NCBI GenBank assembly: GCA_029378245.1
Contig: JARKIF010000081.1
Location: 84,323 to 148,322, forward strand
DNA from: Roridomyces roridus
Taxonomy: Eukaryota; Basidiomycota; Agaricomycetes; Agaricales; Mycenaceae
Length of the DNA: 64,000 bases
Direction: 5' to 3'
A program made the translations under genes and the position numbers. The notes under the pieces were generated by a model that searched no databases, was not told the DNA's origin, and was given only the letters and a program-made list of their open reading frames with translations. Of this stretch, positions 19,622-30,755 are shown piece by piece; position 1 is the first letter of the stretch; every line of letters begins with the position of its first letter.

Positions 19622-22178
19622 ATGTGGCCAATCTCCCTGGTCGCTCTTCTCCCCTTGGCTGCCTCTGCTCTCGCATTCCCCTCGCCGGGGAACTGTGAAC
19701 ACAAGGTTAAAGAAGAACTAGGCGCTCCTCCTCGCGGTTGGGCGATCCACAGTCCTGCACCGGCAGACCACTTCATCCAGCTTCGCATCGCACTTCCTCA
19801 GCCCAACTTCCGCGTATTGGAAGAGCACTTGTACGCCGTCAGTGACCCAGAACACGAGCGCTACGGTCAGCATCTGTCCAAGGAAGAAGTCGAAGAGCTG
19901 GTCGCGCCGCACTCAGAGAGCGTTGACGCTGTCAACGAATGGCTTGCATCTCATGGGATCCAGGAGGACATTGGCCGCTCTCCCGCCGGAGACTGGCTCA
20001 CCATCAGAATTCCCCTATCGAAGGCGGAGGAGATGCTCAATACGGCAGGTCCTGTTCTTCTTTACTTCGGAATATCACTGAACTATGGCGTTTGTTTAGA
20101 AATATCACGTCTGGCAGCACACGGATGGCGATTATCTCGTCCGCACGACTTCCTACAGTCTCCCAGCGGCTGTCTACGACCATGTGGAGCTGATCCAGCC
20201 CACTACCCTTTTCGGACGCTTTAAGCCCCAGAAATCGAGCATCAAGTCGATTAGCAAAGTCCAAAGCGCTCAGAACTCGCCAGCCATCGGTGATATGGCC
20301 ACTGGTGCGACTGTCGATGCCAGCTGCAATACGACAGTCACGATCACCTGCCTGAGGCAAATCTACAACGCCGTTGGATACACTCCGTCTGCCCACGTCG
20401 GCAATTCTATTGGCATCACTGGCTACCTTGAAGAATATGCCAATAGGGCTGATCTACAACAATTCTACGTGGACCAGGTGGGTCTCATTCCCTCGCTCGT
20501 GAACTGGGCTCTCATTTCACACAGGTGCCTGCGGCTGCCGCAGTCAATTCTACCTTCAAGTTCATTTCCGTGAACGGTAGGAGGCCCATATTTCGCAATG
20601 TTCTGTCTTATCGTTTTCAGGTGGAATCGATCCACAGAACCTGTCTCTTGCCGGTGGCGAGGCCAACTTGGACACTCAATTTGCAGTACGTTGTCAAATC
20701 CACTTCCGATGCCTCAGATTCATCCCCTTGCCAGTTTGGACTATCGTTCCCGGTTCCATCGACGTTCTACTCGACCGCCGGCGAACCGCCCTTTATCCCG
20801 GACGAAGGGACTCCAACTGATACGAATGAGCCGTATGCACAGGTTAGGGGACTGTCTCTGCCTGATCAGCTGTGCGATAACCTGGATCTTGGCAGTGGCT
20901 TGAATTCGTTCTTTCTCATCCGAGTCCGCCTTTGGTTATCTCGACGAGTTATGCGGACGGTGAGCAAACGGGTATGTAGCACTCACGCTGTGCGAACCTA
21001 GCTAATTCATTCAATAGTTCCGGAGAGCTATGCCCGGCGCGCGTGTGCTGGATTTGCCCAGCTAGGTGCTAGAGGTGTCACTTTGACTTCCTCTTCCGGC
21101 GGTAGGCACCTCCCCTAACCGCATGTAACGGCCTGATCCGAACCGCAGATGGTGGCGTTGGGGACGGCGATCCAGACCCGGCCACTCAGGAGTGCATAAC
21201 CAATGACGGAACTAACAGGGTATGCTTACCGTCTTGGGTTGTCAACATCTTTTAAAGCCATCTTCAGACACAGTTCCTCGTTGGTATGTCCATTTTGCTC
21301 ATTCTCCTTGCTCGCTCGTTAACATGGTCCTCCAGGATTCCCAGCATCCTGCCCCTTGCAAGTCGTGTTACTTTCCCTTGCGTGGTACCATGCTGATTCC
21401 TTACAGCATCACCGCTGTTGGAGGTACAGAGCTCTTCCCTGAGACCGCTGTCGCCTTCAGCGGTGGAGGTTTCAGCCAGTTATTCCCGCGGCCAAGGTAC
21501 ACTTGTTCAGACTCGGCGAATAGCTCTCATGTATTGACCTTCTTTCACCAGCTACCAAGACGCCGCCGTGAAAGGATTCCTTGATACCCTCCCGAATGGC
21601 ACGTACGCAGGGCTTTTCAATCCCAATGGCAGAGTACGTCCATGCATTCACCTTCACATACATGAGAGCTTACTCTCCCCACTCCAGGCATTCCCAGACG
21701 TCTCCGCCCAATCCGTCAACTTCCGCGTCTTCGTAGGCGGCGAGGCGTTCCTCATCGGCGGCACGTCTGCCTCGGCGCCTGCGTTTGCTGGATTCGTCGC
21801 CTTGCTCAATGACGCGCGGCTCAAGGCGGGGAAGCCGTCTTTGGGGTTCTTGAATCCTTTGCTTTATTCCAAAGCTGCGAGTGGATTCAACGATATCACG
21901 ACGGGGAATAATCCTGGGTATGTCTCCTATTCTATTCTTTTACCTGGGGTGCTTATTCATGTGTGATGTGTAGGTGTGGTACGCAAGGATTCAATGTGAG
22001 GACCCTCGCACCCTCAGTAGCCATCGTGCGTGCACTGACTATTTACATAGGCAACAAAGGGTTGGGATGCAGTCACTGGTCTTGGAACGTGAGTCTCTGA
22101 ATCGCTTTTGTGGACTTGTTCATTGATGTATGGGTTGGCAGCCCGGATTTTGGAAAGCTGGTCAAGTTGGTTGTTTGA
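19622..22178 (+). CDS. Sedolisin (S53) serine-carboxyl peptidase, copy A; tripeptidyl-peptidase-like, secreted
   Basis: Starts with a signal peptide ([18 protein letters not shown]), then a pro-domain ([35 protein letters not shown]). The mature part carries the sedolisin catalytic set: E and D in [11 protein letters not shown] (about 20660-20690), the aspartate in SSGDGGVGD (split by an intron near 21100-21150) and the serine in [12 protein letters not shown] (about 21757-21790). It ends with [15 protein letters not shown] and stop 22176-22178. More than ten short introns are needed. The first has GC instead of GT at its 5' end (after AATACG at about 20045), and copy B has GT there; a GC-AG intron is the only splice I find that keeps frame. 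The family digests proteins at acid pH outside the cell. I see no frame break, but exon junctions in the middle are tentative. Confidence 0.75.
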
Positions 22179-22329
22179 ATATTTGACTAAGACTGTCGGT
22201 GGATGGAAAGGAGGAAAGACCGAATGCCCAGTGCTATTTGGGCTCGTAACCTTGATTCTTTGTCCCTTTGTCGAGTCTCGGCATGCCCTGCCGATGTAAG
22301 ACCATTGTCAGCGACTCAGCCACCACTCT

Positions 22330-22620
22330 TTCTATAACTACATCCCTCGACGCGTGAATACGGACGCCAATCATTGGAGTTGGGTGAGCAGGGGTGACCG
22401 TCATCCGCTGCGAGCCGCGGGTGCATTTCAATCGCAGAAAGAGTCGAACTGGGGTGAGGTAGACCCTGATTCAGATTCTGTTGGCAGGTGCGGGACTACA
22501 TACTTAGTCGTTGGGATGATGGTGGTCCAAAATCGGATGAGATGATGGTATGCGGTCACGCGTCGCACAAAGAAAGCAAAATAACACGCCAGTCCGTCAA
22601 GTACAAGATCACATTATGAG
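22330..22620. repeat. Conserved block downstream of MDR gene A (inverted copy at 48090-48340)
   Basis: The region just beyond the MDR stop codon matches, in inverted orientation, the region beyond the intact MDR gene at 48 kb (shared CCGATTTTGGACCACCA, TGACGGTCACCCCTGCTCA and neighbouring stretches). The duplication unit therefore included at least 300 bases of downstream DNA. No coding function is evident. Confidence 0.6.
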
Positions 22621-22653
22621 TTAGGGTGGGTTGAACATAAATACAAAATCACA

Positions 22654-23882
22654 CTAAGGATGAGCTACAAGCTTCACCCCACTCACACTTCCCTTTTGCA
22701 GCCTCTCCAATCCCTCAATGACTCCCGCAACTCCATTGGGCAGCACCTCCACAGGATTAGCCTGCGCGGAAATGAGCCAAGACTGTTTTTTTTTCGTTGA
22801 GGGAAGAAAAAAAACTCACAACGACAACGCCCTTGGCCAACAACTCCGGCAACTCTCGCATGACCACCTTCCCAAACGTCGTATGCTCTGGGACAGCCAG
22901 ATATCCAACGACATCATTACGCTTGGGCCCGACCACATCCGGCCCATAATAGTAGCCCTGCACCTGAGATACGGCAACAGTCTTCCCGGTAGGGAGGCTT
23001 ATTGGCATCGGACTGACAGTGACGATACAACCACCGTCGACGACGCACTCGCACGCCGTCTTGAAACCGGAGCCAACAGCGTCATAGACCACCTTGACGG
23101 GAGGGGACACCACCAGCTCCTCGAGCGGCACAGCAGTTCGGTCTACGACATCTGTGGCACCCAACTCGCGGAGGTAGGCCTCATGCCTCGAAGACGCGTA
23201 AACCCGAGAAACTTGAGCAGCTGAATGGCTATGATATTCAAGCTAAGTAGTAGATAGAGCACTTGAGAATGGTCTGAATTCACGAACCGAATTGCGCTAC
23301 TGAGCCGCTCCCGATCACCAGCGCCGACTCGCCCCGCTGCGGCTTGTCCCAGGAAAATGTGGGATTGAGACCAATGCCGATGGGTGCAGGCGCGAAGAGC
23401 CCCACGCAGGCGGTGGGGAACGCGACAGGAAACGTGCTCACTTGGTCGTACGTGATGTTGTCCGGAATCTAAGAGCATGAATCAGTCGATGCTAAGTAGG
23501 AGGCAATGCACAGACGTACACGGAGCGCGATGGCGACCGGAAACGCGACATATTGCTGGAACCCGCCATGGAGAAGACCGGCAAAGCTATTTCTTCTTCA
23601 GCATCCAGGCAATTTCGAAGAAATCGAAACGTACACCCTTTCGCCCTTTTTAAACCCTTGCACGCCTTCGCCAACTTGCTCAACGACGCCTGCGACATCG
23701 GAGCCCAGTACAACAGGATACTCGTCCACAAGCACATCAAAGGCACGCTGCCTCCAACTTATCGGGTTGAGCGCGACAGAGTGGATCTTGACGAGTATTT
23801 CGCCTTTGGCCGGCGTCGGAATGGGGAGAGATTCGAGGGTGAACGGCGCCTTGGGAGACTTGACGACGACTGCTTGCTGCAT
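22654..23882 (-). CDS. MDR-family oxidoreductase (GroES-like/zinc-type alcohol dehydrogenase-like), copy A
   Basis: From ATG 23882 the product begins with the family N-terminus (KGEILVKIHSVALNP, GSDVAGVVEQVG, KKGERV), then GGFQQYVAFP. The nucleotide fold has ALVIGSGSVAQF, followed after an intron by QLLKFLGFTR and GATDVVDRTAV. VKVVYDAVGSG and a GGCIVTVSPMP strand follow, and the end is VSGVKLVAHP. Five exons match the intact copy at 46813-48047, with about 342 residues. The classical catalytic zinc cysteine is not seen, so it belongs with NADPH-dependent enoyl-reductase or quinone-reductase-like MDR enzymes. Substrate unknown. No frame break seen. TATATA at about 23910-23917 is a likely TATA box. 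Confidence 0.75.
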
Positions 23883-24690
23883 GTTGGTTCAACTTCAAGG
23901 GAGAGGAGGGCATATATAGCGGCCGCGCCGCCCATTAATACAGGTCGCGTCCTAGGGGCTCAGTAATACGGAAAGTTTTCCGAGAGATGACGGTTGGAGG
24001 ATGACAGGAAAGTCCAAGAGTTCCCGGAAGGACCGCGTGTTTATCTGATCCGATGTCCGAAAAACGTTGTCGTACTTATACCCCGCTGATGAGTACTTAT
24101 AAGAGCCGTAAGTGCGTAAGCAAAACACACCTCTTATAAGTGAATTATAAGCAAAAAGTTCGTCTTAGAGGCGATGTATAAGTTGCAGCCTGAAAGTATA
24201 AGTCCATCGGTCATTTGATAAGCGGATCAACCCGGGATCCAGCGAGCCACCTTTGTCGCCGGCCTCCTCGTCGTTCCCTCCATCGACGTGTCAGTAGCTT
24301 GGCTCGAGTCAAAGTAGAGGCTTTTTGGCCCCGAATGTACGCCCAAAGACTCTTGGGATGTTGCACGACTCTATTGGGAGAGCCCGCATTCGTTGCCCTC
24401 CTTCTCCTTTCTGAGGAGCTGCAAGGCTGCGCGTATGTTAGGCGCTAGACTCCTCCTCCTCCGAATGGCTGCGACATCCGCTCAATGTTTCCTCCGAGGC
24501 TCATCTCATCTCAGTCGCACCTCCTCCCTTTCAAGTTGTCGTCTCCTCCCTGCGCCCGTCACTTGTCTGATAACTCAGCTTCGACGCTACGCTTCTGCAG
24601 GACATATACCGGCTAGCCATTCTACTCTGCTGACGGTCTGACGGTCTGAAAAGCACAAAAGACCCTTGCCCTTGCTGTGATAGTAAGAAT
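23883..24690. other. Intergenic region
   Basis: Beyond the MDR promoter, 24060-24200 holds repeated CTTATAAG-like words (several TATAAGT stretches). No gene supported. It leads into the RasGAP-like remnant. Confidence 0.35.
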
Positions 24691-24719
24691 CTTCTTTTCG
24701 TCTATGGTCAATTGCTTAT

Positions 24720-25530
24720 TCTTCTTTTTGCAGACAGCGAGACTTCCCTCTTCCGAAGCAACTCCACCTGCACCCGGTTCCTCTCCGCGTTCGCCAAGGT
24801 CCATGGCTACGCCTACCTCCGCAGCCTCATCATCCCGCTCATCCGGAGGCATGGCATCCGAAACACGCCGACAAGATTGGCAAGGAGCTCCTCAGTCTCT
24901 CCACCCACACCCGACTTGCCGTTGACCAACCGGGACAGCCTATACGACGCCACTGTGACCATAGACGACCTCACCCAAGCCCTCGATAATGTATCGCGTG
25001 TTCCATCCCCGGAACCACTCTCCGCGCTATGCTGCTGTTGTGGCCTGGACGATTGTGAGAATTTGCAGGCATGGCTTGCAGTCAAGGCAAGGCTGGAGAG
25101 CCGGTTAACGCTGAGTGCAGGTGCGTCCGCTACAATTTCGTTGCTATTCTGCAAAACTGACTCGTTTGCAGAAGTCGGGCAGGCGTTGCTGCAAAGACAC
25201 GAAGCGTACGTGCGGAGACATGAAGCCACTTGCCACTTGCCACGCGCCGCCCGGTCCTTGGAGGAGGAAACTGAGAGTAACGAGGCAGCTCTCGCGGCGA
25301 AACAGGACCAGCTGGATGAGTTGACCAAGGAGAACAAGCCTTTGGAAAAGGTGCGTTGTCTTTGGATTCAAGTTTCCTCATTCTCATTATTCTACAGCGC
25401 CTCACTCAAGCGCTCGTCAACAACGAGGTTACCGAAGTTTCTCACAAGACCATATTGCAAGAGTCCGCATATGCTGACAAAGCCTACCGCACATTGACAT
25501 CAGTCAGTGTAAATGCTCGTATGTGCACAA
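24720..25530 (+). pseudogene. Remnant: RasGAP-like exon joined to coiled-coil protein sequence
   Basis: After an apparent 3' splice site (TTTTTGCAG near 24734) one frame reads ETSLFRSNSTCTRFLSAF and then VHGYAYLRSLIIPLI, which resembles the start of a Ras GTPase-activating domain. The same frame continues into RLARSSSVSPPTPDLPL, a cysteine cluster (LCCCCGLDDCENLQAWL), and after a short intron EVGQALLQRHEAYVRRHE and a glutamate/lysine-rich coiled coil (ESNEAALAAKQDQLDEL). A further exon (LTQALVNNEVTEVSHKTI) follows, and the sequence then dissolves into the direct repeat at 25464-26090. No start codon region or C-terminal domain is found. The RasGAP label is based on pattern only; the coiled-coil part I do not recognize. 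Confidence 0.45.
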
Positions 25531-26090
25531 ACACGTTCCGAATCAACCATCTTTCCTTCTTCGCCTCCCCCGCACCTACGGCTGACTCATACTGTGCTTA
25601 CCATCCGCTTATCTGGATTCATACGCCGCCTATACCCTGCTTATACCATGCTTATACCCTGCTTATCAACCTGAAACCGAGCGCACAACATCGAGCACGC
25701 TCTCAGCCTTCGTCACGCTCCAAGCTACGGCGCACCAGCACGCATTTAGAGCCCCAGAGAGAGAGAGAGTGCCATCTCCAGTCAGTGTAAATGGTCGAAA
25801 TAGGATTCCGCATATGCTGACAAAGCCTACCGCACATTGACATCAGTCAGTGTAAATGCTCGTATGTACAGAAACACAACCATCTTTCCTTCTTCGCCTC
25901 CCCCGCACCTACGGCTGGCTCATACTGTGCGTACCATCCGCTTATCTGGGTTCATACGCCGCCTATACCCTGCTTATACCATGCTTATACCCTGCTTATC
26001 AACCTGAAACCGAGCGCACAACATTGAGCACGCTCTCAGCCTTCGTCACGCTCCGAGCTACGGCGCACCAGCACGCATTTAGAGCTCGAG
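25464..26090. repeat. Direct repeat, about 290 bases, two copies
   Basis: About 25464-25755 is repeated at about 25808-26090. Both carry CCGCATATGCTGACAAAGCC, CTACCGCACATTGACATCAG, the C/T-rich stretch, two CCTGCTTAT words and CAACCTGAAACCGAGCGCAC. The first copy begins inside the last coiled-coil exon, so the exon end was duplicated. Spacing about 344 bases. Confidence 0.75.
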
Positions 26091-26895
26091 CCATCTCCAC
26101 GGGGTTTCCATCACCGACTTTATTGGCGCAAATATGTATTAGGTCTTTAATAACCACCGGGAAGTTGGTCCAAGGCGGGGCGTTCGGGAACGACGAAGGG
26201 ACGAGGTAGCGCCAGTTACGATACAGGCATTGATCGCTGGGTCAAAGTGCGCTTCTCCAGCGTGCGGGGATATCTTCCGGTGGCAGTCGTCAAACGAGGA
26301 GCACATGTCATAGTCGTGAACCAAATGCCCTCTGTGGGCGACGACGACGAGCTCGTAGTACCCAGCAGACAACAGTGCATCCGCGGGTCGGAATTCTCGT
26401 CAGCGACGTGCTGCTGGGGCGCATCCAGCAATCATGCATCGAGAACGAGGCCCAGGGCCTGGATTTATGGGGAATGCCGGGAACCGGAGGATAGGGAAAC
26501 TTTGAGGGTTTTGTAACGGATGAAATATGACAACGAGATCACGTGAATCCAGTGTGGGTAGCTGAGGGTCCGGAGGACGGAGTGGGCCAGCGGGTTGCAG
26601 TGACATGACTGCAAGAAAGGAGGCGAATTGTGATGCCATGGCGGATGCTGTGAGCTGCTGAGCGTGTCCGTCCTCATGCGCAGAAGATTTGAATCATTTG
26701 ACGGGAGGGGAGGGAAACGGATTCCCGCTGCCTTGTATCTCATCTGGTCTCTCAGCAGATTGAGGACGCGGCGGAGCAGAGAATCTTTTCGAGAGTCTGC
26801 AAAATCTCGAGTATATCTACGCAGGAAGGAAGTAAGTGAACTCACGCAACGTACACTGACTCAGAAAAAGTAATGGATCACCAGATCTTGAAAAT
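26091..26895. other. Intergenic region
   Basis: No gene, repeat or motif that I can support. Confidence 0.35.
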
Positions 26896-28400
26896 TGGAC
26901 GCGGTGTCAAGCCCGATGGAGGGACATTGGAAACTGGTTGTGGGGTGTAGTAGGAGCACTAGGAGGGCTACTATCAGCAGGTACAAATCGGAGTCCGAAA
27001 TCGGCTTTGTTCGGCTTCAGTGGTGTGTCAAACGCGAACATGTGATCCATTTGTTATTCTGCATTTGGTTGACCCACACTATTTGCCGTGAAACACTGCA
27101 ACGACTGACCCAAATGAGCTCAAATGTTGTACAGCTCCTCTTCACTATCCCATCTTCAATCTGTGAGCCAAAGCAGTGCACTTCCGGTCTGCTCAGGGAC
27201 TCAGAAACATCAAATGAAGAAATCAGTAAAATAATCCTCCCGTGTACCCGGGACCCCCTACCTGTATGGTATAACTTGTCAGTGGGAGCTCATGGATGCT
27301 GGAAAAGCTTAGTTGTCCTCAAAAAGTGGAAATTCAATGTGCAGAGTCCTCCATTCAATTTTCATTGCCGAGCTGAACATTGGGTTGAAAGTTCAGCACT
27401 TGTTCTCACGTGTCTTGAGTGTCAATGCCATACCAAAACTGACCAGGATGAAGCCTAGGATACTCTACTTCATTAATCTAATGTCCCAGGTACAGGAACA
27501 GAGCTACATATATGCCCCGAGACCAGACAGTGTTGTTTTTCAGCTCTGATCTGTGGCCGGATTTTTGCATAGGGTCAACCATCACACCATCGAGTCTGTA
27601 CATCTTCTAGGCATCTCATAGGATCCAAAATAGCACAACTGATCAATCAAGACCCAGAAATATGGCTTATCGGGGCTGTTGGGAAGCTCCTTGCTCAGGC
27701 TGTATATACAGATCATGCAAAAATCAACATCAGGCAACCACCCACCATGCACGTCTGCATGAGTTGCCTTTCTTACACTCTAGGTGTAACTCAGTGACCG
27801 GCATCTACTGTATTCAGCCGGATTTTCACATTTTGCAAGGCCCTATTTCAAGATCAAGGCCACCAAAGAGCCGTGGCCAAACGGTGGTGGAAGTTCTTCA
27901 ACCCTGATAGGGTGTGAGGTGGTCACAGTCACCTTGCCTGTGTCATTGGGGCAGTCCTTAGGATTGGAAGAGTTGCCCTATACATGCTTGAGACCTCTCA
28001 TCAAAGACTACTGGCAGGCCATGGGCACCTTTGCCATGTTAGTGGTCACCACTTCATTGACCAAGTGCTTCACAACCAACCCACTTGAGACCGGATTTTT
28101 GGGCCCAGAATTGCTCAACAGACATCAAGCTATCATCCAGTCCAATTTCCAGTTGCACCTGAAGCATTAAGTCCAGATAAAAGATCAAACACACAGATTT
28201 GACGGAAACCAGATTTTAAAATGGATCACTTTCATTTTTGTGATCGCTCTGCTTTAGCAAGGAGAGGGTCAGGCAACTCAATATTTTACGGGTATATACT
28301 AGACCCTGTAAGCTTTCTTTGAAGACCTTAACATTGCCCAGAAGTGGCGTGGCTGTGAAGCAATGCATCAAACAATTTCGAACCACGCGTGATCCATTAC
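26896..28400. other. Degenerate tract, possibly old mobile-element sequence
   Basis: Base composition differs from the surroundings (less GC, few CpG), frames are short, and protein-like runs switch frame. Examples are a plus-strand run LLAQAVYTDHAKINIRQPPT, then KRWWKFFNPDR after two stops, then MLETSHQRLLAGHGHL. These look like remains of one longer reading frame scattered by stops and indels. I cannot name the family. Confidence 0.3.
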
Positions 28401-29002
28401 TTTTTCCGAGTCAGTGTATCTTCCGCCTCAGTCTCGGGGTACGGCCCAATACCAGTGCACACACCTCAAGTCGATAAGAAGGAGAGTCATGGGGCAACTG
28501 GGAGGATCACGCACCAAGATCCGTATGAATGCCAACTCGGGTGGGTCTGCATGAAACATGACCACGACCAACGCCTCCTCACTCGCAAAGGTGTGAGTAC
28601 GACACTCCCAACTCGCACGCGAAACGCAAGATGTCTTTGAGCGACAGCTTTGGAACTGCTCAGCGATGCCAAGTGCGAGAGCGATAGCGCTGGCACCAGT
28701 GGTGCTTGCTGGCGTTGATGAACACCCTGGCGGCGCGTGGTAAGGATGCAGGATGAGGTGACCTTAGTGCCTCTTACACCGGCACATGAGATAGTCGATG
28801 CATTCTCGTTCCACCCGACTGCATCACCAATCTGGCCGCGGATGGCACACGACAAGCAGGTTCTGGATAATCGGAATTAGCTCGGTGCTGCAGACTCTGA
28901 ATCTGATCCCGTACCGCTGGTCCACTGCAAGTTGGTATCATCAAGGACAAAGGATAAACAAACAACAACTGCTGTTGACCTTGTCTTCGACCCTCACCCA
29001 AA

Positions 29003-29545
29003 ATGTCAGCACACCGCACTGTACCCTCGCCCCCTTCAGAGCCCTCGCCCCCTGAGTCCTCGCCCTTCTCGCCCTCCTCGCCCTCCTCGCCCTCGGCCCC
29101 TCCTTCGACCCCACGCAGTGTGAGCCTCGTATCGCTTCGTCTGTTGAGCAACTGGCTGAAACTGGTGCAGGCATCTCACATTATTGCGTCCGCGACGGGA
29201 GACGAACTCCTCCGCGGAGGCAACCGCGCCTACATGGGCCTCCTTCGCCAGCAGACTGCCTACGGGGTGGACTATGCCCGGCTGTCCCGCTCCTACTTTC
29301 GCCTAGCTCACTATTGCAAGAGCGTCATTGAGCTGCATTGCACAATCAGGTGCCTTTCTAATTGTTGTCTCTGTGGCTTTCCTAATCCCTCTTGACCTAG
29401 AGACGACCTCGATTCCCTGCGAGATGGACTCGATTCCTTGCTTCGTCGCTGCGACCAATTGACCGCCTTCGACCCGGACGAGCCCGTCACAAGAGAAGAA
29501 GGTGTTTTCCCAGGCCTGAGGGTCTTTGAATTGGCGATGGGCTAG
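29003..29545 (+). CDS. Hypothetical protein, 163 residues
   Basis: Two exons (29003-29349, 29401-29545) joined by a 51-base GT-AG intron that keeps frame. The N-terminal 35 residues are almost only serine and proline (repeats of SPSSP type), encoded by a CCCTCGCCC-type low-complexity run. The rest is predicted helical: LVSLRLLSNWLKLVQASHII, then GGNRAYMGLLRQQTAYG, RSYFRLAHYCKSVIEL and, after the intron, DDLDSLRDGLDSLLRR. I do not recognize a family. The intact splice and helical character support a real gene; its isolation in a gene-poor stretch is the main doubt. Confidence 0.5.
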
Positions 29546-29934
29546 GTCTGTGACTGGACTGACTCATTGGGGATTATATGTAAAAAAAATTTGGACTTGT
29601 GTACTAGCCAGATTTGGTCTAGTCCAAATGGACTTTCGTGCTTGCCAGCGCTTATCAAATTCATCTATTCTTAGCAATTGATTACACATCAGCTGTCAAC
29701 TTGTACCCACTTGTCAACACTGACCAGTGACGCACGACTTATAACGTTGAACCGAGTTTTCCGACAGAGGTCAAATTTGATTTGTGGATTTTTTCTCCGG
29801 ACTCGGCACTCTGTTCTAACCCCCCCAAATTTTCGTCATGTGTCCGGATCAGGCCATCAAAATGAACAAAAAATCTCCAGAAATTCAGACAGGTAGCCAA
29901 AAGACATGGGAGAAGAAATCTGTAGTTCAATTGT
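29546..29934. other. AT-rich intergenic region
   Basis: Nothing recognizable. It leads into the short interspersed repeat. Confidence 0.3.
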
Positions 29935-30060
29935 ACAAGGGAGGAAGTGATTTCCGGTCGAAACGGTCAATTATCAAGCAAGGGTTGAATTGATGAAAAT
30001 TTTGATCTGTCCCACGGTTGAACTTGAACATCAACCAACCCGAAAAACACTCAAGTAGCC
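29935..30060 (-). repeat. Short interspersed repeat family B, copy 1
   Basis: The minus strand reads CAACCGTGGGACAGATCAAA, then a TCATCAATTCAACCC stretch and CTTGATAATTGACCGTTTC. The same order occurs at 44845-44985 and more loosely at 46535-46645, both on the plus strand. Confidence 0.6.
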
Positions 30061-30755
30061 AACTTTTGCTGGATTCGGGCTGGTATATTCGACTTGAAGC
30101 AACGTGCCCGAACCCTCATCGAAATGTGTTCAATTGAAAACACCATGCTCCCAACTTGGACTTGACCATGTACTTGGATGGACTAACTCATGCCCCTCCC
30201 AGCCCACTTCGCATTCCGCCCAGCAATCCAGGTCTTCATCAACGCCAACGCGTGTTTCTGCACCGCGAGAACGTTCAGGTTGCCGACTCGGAGGGCTGTG
30301 GAGGTTGCACATCGGATATGATTTCTGGTACAGTTGAATCCGGAGTGTTGAAAGTGAAGCCTTGAAACTCACACATATCATCGGTAGAGTACCCCTGGCT
30401 CACGACGATCGGATCGGTGGACGTACTCCAGAAGCGCGAGTCGGGGTTATCGCCGGCGGTAGTCACAATGTGTTTCCCTTTGGCAAAAAAACACATAGAA
30501 CCTGTTCGTGCACGCCCCCTGGATAAGAAGACTTCTGAAGAGACTCACATCATCATGCTTCCCAATTGAGCAGACTGCGGACGTCGAATTTGGTGTAGCG
30601 AGACTCGCGGGGATACAAAAGAGTTAATCGTCAGAATAAAACTATACGTCCTAGCCCGAGTAAAACGAATCTGTATCGGACCCTCCAGAGTCACAGGCAA
30701 GGGTGATGAGCTCGGTGTCATCATTCTGCCCTCCTTTGCATCTACTTGAAACGAT
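30061..30755. other. Intergenic region downstream of sedolisin B
   Basis: A minus-strand frame at 30496-30275 (containing VTTAGDNPDSRFWSTSTD) is open for 73 codons, but has no start context or family pattern that I recognize. Otherwise empty. Confidence 0.3.

Noticed and set aside
28991..29110. CCCTCGCCC run as a telomere-like or minisatellite array
   Set aside because: It encodes the serine/proline-rich N-terminus of the small gene at 29003 and is too short and irregular for an array.
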